A DNA stretch of 5,590 nucleotides from positions 1 to 5,590 of the forward strand of contig DASZCG010000074.1 of the NCBI GenBank assembly GCA_035943355.1, read 5' to 3'. A model generated the notes under the pieces. The model ran no database searches, was not told where the DNA came from, and saw nothing but the letters and a program-made list of their open reading frames with translations. The position numbers and the translations under genes are program-made. Every line of letters begins with the position of its first letter. The stretch's first letter is position 1. Source of the stretch: 20CM-2-65-7 sp035943355. GTDB taxonomy: Bacteria; Gemmatimonadota; Gemmatimonadetes; Gemmatimonadales; GWC2-71-9. Shown here piece after piece: positions 1-5,412 of this stretch.

Positions 1-2015
1 AGCCGGTAGCCCGCCAGCGTCCCCGTCGCAGTTCTCAGGAACAGCATCCCCGCGATGTCATCCACCGCGTAGACGGGCTCACGCTCTTTGCCCAGCTCCA
101 CGCGCGACCGCGGTTGCCCGCTGTCCTTGTCGATCTGCAACAGCACATTACCGTTGCCGTCGGGTGAGCGCGTGAGCATGAAGACGGAGCTCGACGAGGT
201 GAGCGACGCCTTGAAGCGCTTGCTGGCCAGCGCCGCCGCCTGGCCGGAGTAGCCCTGGAGCTGTGCCCCGCCCTGCGTATATGCGGTCGCCAGCTGGCTG
301 TAGATCTGCCGGGCCACGGTGTCCGACGCGGTGCGCGACGCCTGCGCAAACGCATCGCCATACGACGAAGCCGCCGCGCCATAGAGTCCCGCGCGAATCG
401 ACTGCACGCGATACAGGGCGCGCAGCAGTCCCGGCAATTGCGGCGCAGGGTTGTAGACCTGCTGCTTGATCTGTCCGTCGCGGCCGAGCAGAACCACGTT
501 CTGGGCCGCGAGCAGCACGATGCCGGACGGCCGTAGCTCCATCGCCGTGGGGTCCTCGTCGCCCTGCATCTTGACCTCCGGACTCAACGCGCGATAACTG
601 CCGTCCTGCCGATTCACCGCATACAGGCGATGATCGTGGTTGGCAAAAACGTAGAGCGTCGATCCTTCGATCACGTGCTGCAAGCGATACCGGTCGGCCT
701 TGTAGTCGCTCGAGCTCAGCGGTTTACCGCTCTCGATCGCGTCCTTGAACTTGGGCTGGCCGCTCGCAAGGTCGATGACGTTCACTTCCGCGTTCGTCGT
801 CGCGTCCGGTTTCGAGATGTACAGCAGGCCGGCCGGCGTCAGCTCGACGTAATCGAGTAGGCCTTTGATCTTCACGTCCTTCTGCAAGCGCAGCGTCGCG
901 GTCGCGACGGTGAGCACGTTCACGTACGTCTTGTTGTCGGCATCCACGGCGAGCACGACGGCGTCGCCGGCCATCATGGCGTCGATCACGTCGCCCCGCA
1001 TGCGCAGGGGCTTCGGCGCGATCGTCGACCCGTCTTCGTAGCGGGCGACGTTGAGGCCAGTCTGCACCACGCCATTGATGACGCGAACGTTGCCGGTGGC
1101 CTGATCCGGCGGCGGCCCCTCGGTCAGCATCACGATCCCGGCGGGATGCTGGACGATGTCACGGATCCAGCCGTCCACGGTCGCCGGCTTTGCCCAGAGA
1201 GCCTTTCCATCGGCAATGCTGTAGGCCATCAAGCGTTCGTCGTAGCTGACGTAGATGCGATCGCTCTTCGCGATGGATTGATAGAGGCGCACCTTGTGCG
1301 GGATGGCGCCGGAATTCTTCATGGGCAGGCTGGCAGACCAGCGGATGGCACCGGTCTTTGCGTCCATGCCGCGCAGGCCCATCAGCGTGTACACGACGAT
1401 CACATCGGGGCCCGCCTGCAGCACTTCGAGTGTCGTGCCCCCTGCCGCGTTACGCACCAGCCCCTGCATCAGACCACCGAGACCACCCTTCTTCGGTCCG
1501 GTTTGCTGAAACAGCGAATCACTGACCCAGCGCTGCGTCCCGGTGCTGAGATCGTACAGCGCCACGACCGGCGGACCCGATGCGCGCCGGCCATGCACGA
1601 GCAGAGTGCCCGATTGCGGCAAGACCCGGCGCGTCACGACCTGTGTGAGATTGAGCTTGCGAGAGTCGAACAGAACTGTGCCCGTGACAGGATCGAAGAT
1701 CAGCGACAGCCCAGGCTTTGCGGCTTCCATCAGCAGCGAGCCCTCGATCATGCGAACGCTGTCCACGGGGAGGCCGCCGAGCTCGGGTTTCTGCCACGCG
1801 ATCTGGCCGCGCTCGATGTCGACGCCCGCGAGCGCCGCATCAGTCGAGACGAGGAGCGCACCGGCGGGCGTGATCTGTTGCCAGCGGAGATCACCGGTGA
1901 AGTGCAGCGTCCATGAGGGAACCGAGCCCGCGGGAGCTGTGGGATGATGGGCTGGCGCGGCAGACGCAACAGGCGACGCGGCCTGAAGCAGTGCAACCAG
2001 CAATGGCAGAGCCAT
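1..2015 (-). CDS. Secreted PQQ-like beta-propeller protein, C-terminus cut by the left window edge
   Basis: Translating the minus strand from the ATG at 2015-2013 gives 671 codons with no stop to the window edge. Residues 1-19 (MALPLLVALLQAASPVASA) look like a signal peptide, so the protein is probably exported to the periplasm or outer envelope. The body carries repeated PQQ-like blade motifs in which an acidic turn precedes a short strand: VDIERGQIAWQ (65-75), YDLSTGTQRW (154-163), MDAKTGAIRW (217-226), YSIADGKALW (265-274), VIDLASGQPKF (413-423) and QIDKDSGQPRS (627-637). This is the BamB/quinoprotein-dehydrogenase-like fold, but no PQQ or metal ligand set can be recognised, so no enzyme activity is claimed. 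An alanine- and glutamine-rich helical stretch (about 526-605) interrupts the blades. The last visible residues (FLRTATGTLAGYR) resemble a closing strand, so the true stop is probably just outside. The start is well supported by AGGAGG at 2028-2023, seven bases upstream. The gene lies 65 bp downstream of the 2081-3115 gene on the same strand. Confidence 0.88.
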   Translation of the reverse strand, partial: MALPLLVALLQAASPVASAAPAHHPTAPAGSVPSWTLHFTGDLRWQQITPAGALLVSTDAALAGVDIERGQIAWQKPELGGLPVDSVRMIEGSLLMEAAKPGLSLIFDPVTGTVLFDSRKLNLTQVVTRRVLPQSGTLLVHGRRASGPPVVALYDLSTGTQRWVSDSLFQQTGPKKGGLGGLMQGLVRNAAGGTTLEVLQAGPDVIVVYTLMGLRGMDAKTGAIRWSASLPMKNSGAIPHKVRLYQSIAKSDRIYVSYDERLMAYSIADGKALWAKPATVDGWIRDIVQHPAGIVMLTEGPPPDQATGNVRVINGVVQTGLNVARYEDGSTIAPKPLRMRGDVIDAMMAGDAVVLAVDADNKTYVNVLTVATATLRLQKDVKIKGLLDYVELTPAGLLYISKPDATTNAEVNVIDLASGQPKFKDAIESGKPLSSSDYKADRYRLQHVIEGSTLYVFANHDHRLYAVNRQDGSYRALSPEVKMQGDEDPTAMELRPSGIVLLAAQNVVLLGRDGQIKQQVYNPAPQLPGLLRALYRVQSIRAGLYGAAASSYGDAFAQASRTASDTVARQIYSQLATAYTQGGAQLQGYSGQAAALASKRFKASLTSSSSVFMLTRSPDGNGNVLLQIDKDSGQPRSRVELGKEREPVYAVDDIAGMLFLRTATGTLAGYR

Positions 2016-2020
2016 GGGGT

Positions 2021-2036
2021 GGCCTCCTGAGAGGCC
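2021..2036 (-). promoter_or_regulatory. Shine-Dalgarno site embedded in a perfect 6-bp hairpin
   Basis: On the minus strand GGCCTC (2036-2031), a TCAG loop and GAGGCC (2026-2021) form a perfect stem. The strong ribosome-binding site AGGAGG (2028-2023) of the PQQ-like gene lies across the loop and the 3' arm of the stem. The start codon follows after a seven-base spacer. The pairing is seen directly. That it lowers or gates translation is inference. The short stem could also be opened by ribosomes arriving from the upstream gene. Confidence 0.5.
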
Positions 2037-2080
2037 CTCATATCCCCCTATCGCCCTTTTCGGCGCAAGGGGCTAGCGCA

Positions 2081-3115
2081 CTAGGGATGCGGTGCCTGGC
2101 GGGTGAAGCGAACGTCTGTCGTGCGCTGGGTATCGATCTTGGCTCGCTGGCCGTAGCGATAGATCGTGATGGCGGTCAGAGAGTCCTGCAGGGGCACGCC
2201 GGGTGCGATGTTGCGGAAGCTCGTCCGGAAAGACATCGAACGAACATCGGTCAGGGAAGATCGTTCGGGTCGCGTGAGCGACGTCACCGTGTAGCGCAAT
2301 TCGTAGGTTGTGGGATCGAGATACGCGGCGCCCGCCATATCGGGCGAGCCGAGATGCTTGGCCGGCTCGAAGTCGACGCGCACCAGCGTGTCTCCGGCGA
2401 TCGTGTCCAGTCCCACGAGCCGAAAGCAGTGATTCGCGATGAACCTCGGGTTGCCCAGATCTTGCAGCTCGGCGCTGTGTATCACGAGCGTGTTTTCCGG
2501 ATCTCCCCAGGGTCCCCAGGCGGGCTCGACGACTCGGCCGACGGCATAGGGATGATAGTCGCTGCTGTAGAAGCGTAGCCTGCGAATCTCCGGCTTTCCG
2601 GTGTCGCCGCGTTGATTCACCGTTCGTTCTGAGATCTCGAGCGCGTAGCGAAACGGATAGGAGTCGGCGAGCAGCTCGTAGTGCCGAGAGTTTTCCTGCA
2701 GCTGGTCGAAGACCGCGCGCAGCGCGGTGTCACTCGGCTCCGGCGGGCCGGGCGTCGTGCATTGGGTGGCCGCGACGGTGACCGCTGGAAGCTCGATTGC
2801 GAGATGTCGCAGCGCGACCCGCACGACAGTCTCGCCGTCCTCCCGTAAAACGATTTGCGTGTCCACGGGTGTGTAGGCGATTTGGCGGACAGTGAGCAGA
2901 TACGTGCCCGGCTGGAGCGCGGAGAACGCAAATGCCCCGGACGCAGTCGTGAATTGCTGTCCGAGACCCGGTTGCAGCTCGACGATGCTGTAACCGAGGG
3001 GCTGTCCGGTTTCGGCGCTGACGACGGTGCCGCGGAGGGAGGGTTGTTGAGAGGACGCGCGTTGCGCACCCGCCACGTAGAACAGCAATGCGCATGCCCG
3101 ACAGAGCACCGCCAT
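2081..3115 (-). CDS. Exported protein with CarboxypepD_reg-like N-terminal domain and DUF5686-like middle/C-terminal region
   Basis: This is a 344-residue protein with a probable signal peptide (residues 1 to about 21, MAVLCRACALLFYVAGAQRA). Residues 26-115 form a carboxypeptidase-regulatory-like beta-sandwich: LRGTVVSAETGQPLGYSIVEL, TTASGAFAFSALQPGTYLLTV and the final strand VVRVALRHLAIELPAVTV. Such domains begin many outer-membrane and surface proteins. The remainder (about 125-344) has no firm match. Residues 233-275, with GDTLVRVDFEPAKH, GAAYLDPTTYELRYTV and a preceding HCFRLVGLDTI, resemble the strand pattern of DUF5686 or LolA/outer-membrane-lipoprotein-sorting-like domains, where a modified product is written as 'G.YLD..TY.L'. 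Unlike typical DUF5686 proteins there is no room for a C-terminal barrel. Only the signal-region cysteines (5, 8) and C119 and C230 are present; the last two could pair. The start is fixed by an in-frame TAG (3127-3125) four codons upstream. No Shine-Dalgarno sequence is visible. Probably upstream gene of a two-gene unit with the PQQ-like gene. Envelope role is inferred; substrate unknown. Confidence 0.85.
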   Translation of the reverse strand: MAVLCRACALLFYVAGAQRASSQQPSLRGTVVSAETGQPLGYSIVELQPGLGQQFTTASGAFAFSALQPGTYLLTVRQIAYTPVDTQIVLREDGETVVRVALRHLAIELPAVTVAATQCTTPGPPEPSDTALRAVFDQLQENSRHYELLADSYPFRYALEISERTVNQRGDTGKPEIRRLRFYSSDYHPYAVGRVVEPAWGPWGDPENTLVIHSAELQDLGNPRFIANHCFRLVGLDTIAGDTLVRVDFEPAKHLGSPDMAGAAYLDPTTYELRYTVTSLTRPERSSLTDVRSMSFRTSFRNIAPGVPLQDSLTAITIYRYGQRAKIDTQRTTDVRFTRQAPHP

Positions 3116-3121
3116 GACGGT

Positions 3122-3149
3122 ATTCTACTGCACGGTACCCGACTTTCAT
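3122..3149 (-). promoter_or_regulatory. Probable sigma70-type promoter giving a leaderless mRNA
   Basis: On the minus strand ATGAAA (3149-3144, 4 of 6 to TTGACA) is followed after 16 bases by TAGAAT (3127-3122, 5 of 6 to TATAAT). The -10 box ends six bases before the ATG of the 2081-3115 gene, so transcription would begin at or next to the start codon. The absence of any purine-rich ribosome-binding site in the preceding 20 bases fits this. The TAG of the -10 box is also the in-frame stop that rules out a longer protein. Consensus matching only; no mapped start. Confidence 0.5.
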
Positions 3150-3168
3150 TCAGCGCGCCCGTCTTGCC

Positions 3169-3465
3169 TTACGTCGGTACCTGTCCGCCCGTCCGTACGG
3201 GCCGAGCCGCAGCGCGGAGTGGCGCTGTGATAGCGAGCGCTCCATAGACCATGGCGAGGCCGAGATATTCCGACAGCTCGAACGGCCCGATGGCGTGCAC
3301 GGTGCGGTCATAGATGATGGCCGACGCGAGGGTGAGCGTATGGCCGACGAGGAGCGCCCACCATGCCCAGCGCTCGCCGCGGCGCAAGGCCGTCAGCGTG
3401 ATGGCGGCCGCGAGCACGCCAAACGCCCCGCGATCCCGCGTGTGGGGCTCGTCCCCCCGCCCCAT
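3169..3465 (-). CDS. C-terminal part of a small multi-pass membrane protein, N-terminus lost (possible pseudogene)
   Basis: Starting from the ATG at 3465-3463 the reading frame gives 98 residues. From about GAFGVLAAAITLTALRRGE onward it reads like a genuine membrane protein: a short hydrophobic stretch (residues 13-27), an aromatic-rich helix (WAWWALLVGHTLTLASAIIY, about 34-53) and a third helix (YLGLAMVYGALAITAPL, about 67-83). Charged turns (RRGERW, YDRTVHAIGPFELSE) separate them. The first dozen residues (MGRGDEPHTRDR) look unrelated, and further upstream this frame is only the antisense of the plus-strand propeller fragment. No ribosome-binding site precedes the ATG. Family not identified; it resembles small four-helix hypothetical membrane proteins whose first helix would be missing here. 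Most likely a 5'-truncated remnant or the edge of an assembly join. It ends 53 bp before the 2081-3115 gene. Confidence 0.5.
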   Translation of the reverse strand: MGRGDEPHTRDRGAFGVLAAAITLTALRRGERWAWWALLVGHTLTLASAIIYDRTVHAIGPFELSEYLGLAMVYGALAITAPLRAAARPVRTGGQVPT

Positions 3466-3985
3466 GATCAAACAGGATCCCGACCACCTCGTCATCGCGT
3501 CGAGCGGCGGCGGCGGGCACATCTACACACTCGACATGAACAGCGAGACCCTGACCGACCGCGGCACGCTCGGCGCCGCGTCGTGGCACAGCTTCAACAT
3601 GACCGAGGACGGCACGAGAGGGTTCGGCAGCTCGCCGCTCTCGGATGAAGTGATCGTGGTCGATTTGACGACGAATCCCGTGACCAATCTCGGCTCCGTC
3701 CGATTCGACCAGCGCCCCGGTGTCGGGAACACTCAACCCGATGCGTTCGGGGGCGGTGAAGCAATCGCGGGGAACGTGCTGCCGGTTGGACTGCGCGCCG
3801 CCGGGAACGTGGCGATCCTGAACGCACATAACCTCGAGCTGCGCACGGTGGTAAACCTGGAACCCCCCGCGCCGTTCAATCCGATGTCTTGCGGTCCCGT
3901 CGGTCCACCCACAGGTGCTGGTGGCTGCGCAGTACATGGGGTGACGCCACGGCCACGAGAAAAGGCGTCAGAGAACCGCGAGTAA
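3464..3985 (+). CDS. Fragment of a YVTN-like beta-propeller protein (probable pseudogene)
   Basis: From the ATG at 3464 the plus frame reads 173 residues to TAA at 3983-3985. The section DPDHLVIASSGGGGHIYTLD, then SWHSFNMTEDGTRGFGSSPL and DEVIVVDLTTNPVTNLGSVRF, and then GNVAILNAHNLELRTVVNLE has the rhythm of YVTN / cytochrome-D1-like blades: a 'T.DG..' turn followed by a 'V.VVDL.T' strand. Only about two to three blades are present, against the seven usual for the fold. There is no signal peptide although relatives are normally exported, and no ribosome-binding site. The frame remains open upstream of 3464 to a stop before 3314, but that part is antisense to the membrane-protein fragment and looks non-coding. 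After about 3895 the protein character fades (PREKASENRE end), and another frame there reads HPQVLVAAQYMG then TGA at 3942-3944, hinting at a frameshift. It is therefore likely cut at both ends. Function of the intact protein unknown. Confidence 0.5.
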   Translation: MIKQDPDHLVIASSGGGGHIYTLDMNSETLTDRGTLGAASWHSFNMTEDGTRGFGSSPLSDEVIVVDLTTNPVTNLGSVRFDQRPGVGNTQPDAFGGGEAIAGNVLPVGLRAAGNVAILNAHNLELRTVVNLEPPAPFNPMSCGPVGPPTGAGGCAVHGVTPRPREKASENRE

Positions 3986-4256
3986 CGGCTCCACGTAGCC
4001 AGTTTTGCTATGCCTGAAAAAGCGCCGGCTCGGCGAAGACGACCGCCCTTACGGGCTGGTGTACTGGCCGAGCCGCGGCTTCAGCCGACGGCGACGGGGA
4101 TGACCGGGCTCCATCCCGAGACGCGCTTCAAGGCGCCGGCGGCGAACGTCTCCGTCCGGCGCCGGCTTTAGGATTTGCCGCGGCAGATCATCGAGGACGC
4201 GCCACCCTGCCCCGCAACACTGTGATCGACGCCTTCGGAAGCGTGAACCTGGACGT
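3986..4256. other. Gene-poor, GC-rich stretch with many inverted repeats
   Basis: No convincing complete gene lies here. A plus-strand ATG at 4010 opens 53 codons to TAG at 4169-4171, but the product is a low-complexity Arg/Pro-rich peptide without a ribosome-binding site. A different frame (open 3999-4100, TGA at 4101-4103) contains GEDDRPYGLVYWPSRGFSR, which has a natural amino-acid mix and may be the tail of a decayed gene. The GC-rich bases fall into several hairpins: the large one at 4026-4075, CGGCT/AGCCG at 4076-4087, repeated GCGCCGGC units at 4022, 4133 and 4159, and the perfect palindrome TGCCGCGGCA at 4176-4185. It reads as degraded accessory DNA. Confidence 0.45.
4026..4075. repeat. 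Nested inverted repeat forming a long stem-loop
   Basis: CGGCTCGGC (4026-4034) pairs perfectly with GCCGAGCCG (4067-4075). Inside, after short unpaired segments, ACCGCCC (4042-4048) pairs with GGGC-T-GGT (4053-4060) across one bulged T, capped by TTAC. The arrangement is a 50-bp two-tier hairpin, directly followed by CGGCT-TC-AGCCG (4076-4087). No T-tract follows on either strand, so a simple intrinsic terminator is unlikely. It could be a cruciform, a REP/BIME-like intergenic repeat, or a structured RNA. A single copy in this window cannot decide. Confidence 0.5.
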
Positions 4257-4283
4257 CCGAGGAGCGAGTCGAACTCTCATGGG
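4257..4283 (-). repeat. Partial copy of the tRNA-Leu 3' end (att-like direct repeat)
   Basis: This 27-bp segment matches 5416-5442 in 26 of 27 positions, in the same orientation. The single difference is C at 4265 against A at 5424. It comprises part of the acceptor 3' strand, the T-arm and the start of the variable arm of tRNA-Leu. Homology stops abruptly on both sides, and no anticodon arm or 5' half exists next to it. The mismatch breaks one T-stem pair, so it cannot be a working tRNA. Such 3'-end fragments are what integration into a tRNA gene leaves at the far end of an element. Confidence 0.6.
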
Positions 4284-4320
4284 CTATGTAGCACTATACA
4301 GCATAGACGCGTGAGCTATG
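4284..4320. repeat. Alternating CTATG / CATAG inverted repeats
   Basis: CTATG (4284-4288), CATAG (4302-4306) and CTATG (4316-4320) are spaced so that the middle unit can pair with either neighbour, giving two mutually exclusive hairpins. The stretch is A+T-rich compared with the sequence to its left and begins exactly where the tRNA-derived repeat ends. Function unknown; it may be an element terminus. Confidence 0.4.
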
Positions 4321-4339
4321 GAAAATGGGCCACAGCCCA
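4321..4339 (-). terminator. Short hairpin with T-tract after the PD40 lipoprotein gene
   Basis: On the minus strand TGGGC-TGTG-GCCCA (4339-4326) is followed immediately by TTTTCC (4325-4320), beginning 11 bases after the stop codon of the lipoprotein gene. It has the form and place of a weak Rho-independent terminator. The five-base stem and four Ts are at the low end. Confidence 0.45.
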
Positions 4340-4350
4340 GGGATCGGCGA

Positions 4351-5232
4351 TCATGGTCGCCACACTGGCGATTCGTCTCGCGCTGGGTTGTTCGTGAGAC
4401 GGGTTTGATCACTACCATCAGCATTCATCACGTAGATCTCCCGATTGCCATCGCGTTCCGACACGAACAGGATGTGGCGACCATCAGCAGACCACGCCGG
4501 CATCAGATCCGGAGAGGTGTTTCTGGTCATCCTCCTCGGCGCGCTCCCGTTCGAGTTCATCACGTAAATCTCGAAGTTGCCGTCGCGAGTGGAGGTGAAC
4601 GCGATCTTTCGTCCGTCTGGTGACCAAGACGGCGAAAAATCAAATGCGGGATGGTTGGTCAGATTTGTCACCCCGGTACCATTGACGTTCATCACGTAGA
4701 TGTCCGAACTGCCATCGTAGCGGTCAGATGTGAATGCGATCTTCTTTCCGTCCGGCGACCAGCTTGGGAAGGCCTCGGTGGCAATACTATTGGTGAGGTT
4801 GGTCTGGCCTGAGCCGTCGGCGTTCATCACGTAGACTTCGTCGTCCCCATCCCGGGACGACGTGAACGCGATGTGCGTTCCGTCGGGTGCCCAGGCCGGC
4901 GCAAAGTCGAGCCCGGAGTCAGCCGTCAGCCTCCTCTGGTCGCTGCCATCGGCGTTCATGACGTAAATGCCTACTCGGTGGCCCCGAAACGATTCGAAGG
5001 CGATTCTCTGGCCGTCAGGGGACCACGTCGGGTGATAATCGTCGGTTGGGGCGTTCGTCAGATTAGTCACGTGCCCGCCCGTGCCGTCCATGACGTAGAT
5101 GTCGGCGGCAGAGCTGTCGCGGGTGCTCTCGAACGCAATAAGGACAGGCTCGGCTCCCGGACCCATGTCGTTGGTACCGCAAGCCGCCATCGTTACTGCG
5201 AGAATCGCTAGCGTCCGGACGTTTGCAGCCAT
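4351..5232 (-). CDS. Six-bladed PD40/TolB-type beta-propeller lipoprotein
   Basis: From the ATG at 5232-5230 the protein has 293 residues. It starts MAANVRTLAILAVTMAACG: an Arg in the n-region, a hydrophobic core and a lipobox-like MAAC with Cys18. It is therefore probably a lipoprotein, and Gly at +2 fits outer-membrane sorting. Residues 29-293 hold six repeats of about 44 residues with the WD40-like PD40 consensus: IAF.S.RDG...IYVMN.DGS...NLTN......P.WSPDGR. Examples are KKIAFTSDRYDGSSDIYVMN and RKIAFTSTRDGNFEIYVMN. The last copy ends at SPVWRP, so the N-terminal PVLIAFESTRD strand probably closes the ring. This matches TolB's propeller half, but TolB's N-terminal domain is absent, so it is TolB-like rather than TolB. 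A ligand or partner cannot be named. The frame is open further upstream (ATGs at 5328 and 5271), but those starts place the signal sequence internally. The ribosome site before 5232 is weak (GAG about nine bases upstream). Base composition is lower in G+C than its neighbours, and the gene sits between two copies of a tRNA-derived repeat, so lateral origin is possible. Confidence 0.85.
   Translation of the reverse strand: MAANVRTLAILAVTMAACGTNDMGPGAEPVLIAFESTRDSSAADIYVMDGTGGHVTNLTNAPTDDYHPTWSPDGQRIAFESFRGHRVGIYVMNADGSDQRRLTADSGLDFAPAWAPDGTHIAFTSSRDGDDEVYVMNADGSGQTNLTNSIATEAFPSWSPDGKKIAFTSDRYDGSSDIYVMNVNGTGVTNLTNHPAFDFSPSWSPDGRKIAFTSTRDGNFEIYVMNSNGSAPRRMTRNTSPDLMPAWSADGRHILFVSERDGNREIYVMNADGSDQTRLTNNPARDESPVWRP
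4424..5097 (-). repeat. In-gene tandem repeat, period 132-135 bp, encoding propeller blades
   Basis: The motif TTCATCACGTA or a close variant (coding YVMN/YVMD on the minus strand) starts at 4424, 4556, 4688, 4823, 4955 and 5087. The spacings are 132, 132, 135, 132 and 132 bases. Each unit is one PD40 blade. The four left copies are identical over these 11 bases and the two right copies differ by one or two, showing amplification or homogenisation at DNA level and not only protein-level similarity. Confidence 0.75.
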
Positions 5233-5412
5233 GTTCAGCTCGTTGGGAAGTGAGGTCGCTTGCGCCCTCATCAGAATTGCAAGACCGAGGCCGAGCGAGG
5301 GCCTGGAACAGCTGGAGTCGCCTTCCACAGTGCAGAATTCGCAGCTTGACTAAGGACTGAGACGCATAGCGATCAGTTGCACACCAACGTCTAGCGCATT
5401 GCGGTACAACCA
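5233..5412. other. Leader region between tRNA-Leu and the lipoprotein gene
   Basis: This 180-bp gap must hold the lipoprotein promoter unless it is read through from the tRNA. No well-spaced -35/-10 pair stands out on the minus strand; the candidates TTGTAC (minus, near 5403-5408) and TATGCG (near 5364-5369) lack proper partners. A short GTTG-CACAC-CAAC inverted repeat occurs around 5377-5390 but is too weak to interpret. No independent gene is seen. Confidence 0.4.

Noticed and set aside
1146..1916. Long plus-strand open frame of 256 codons
   Set aside because: It is antisense to the PQQ-like gene and its product is an Arg/His/Gln-rich mixture without domains, while the minus frame gives clear propeller repeats.
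2041..2080. Terminator between the two left genes (CCCTT/AAGGG pairing)
   Set aside because: Only a weak five-base stem without a T-tract on the minus strand; insufficient to separate the genes into two transcription units.
1913..2578. Plus-strand open frame of 221 codons
   Set aside because: It spans the intercistronic gap and the antisense of the CarboxypepD_reg-like gene; composition is noise-like and there is no ribosome-binding site of its own.
3308..3937. Minus-strand open frame of 209 codons opposite the propeller fragment
   Set aside because: Arg/His-rich shadow in a different frame from the membrane-protein fragment; no recognisable segment.
4010..4171. 53-codon plus-strand ORF starting MPEKAPARRRR
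   Set aside because: No ribosome-binding site, low-complexity product, and the sequence is better explained by overlapping inverted repeats.
4424..5097. Regular repeats considered as a CRISPR array
   Set aside because: The 132-135 bp period, coding frame and diverging units are those of protein blades; there is no repeat-spacer structure of the usual 50-80 bp period.
4873..5211. Plus-strand open frame within the lipoprotein gene
   Set aside because: Antisense shadow of the PD40 repeats, explained by their regular codon pattern.
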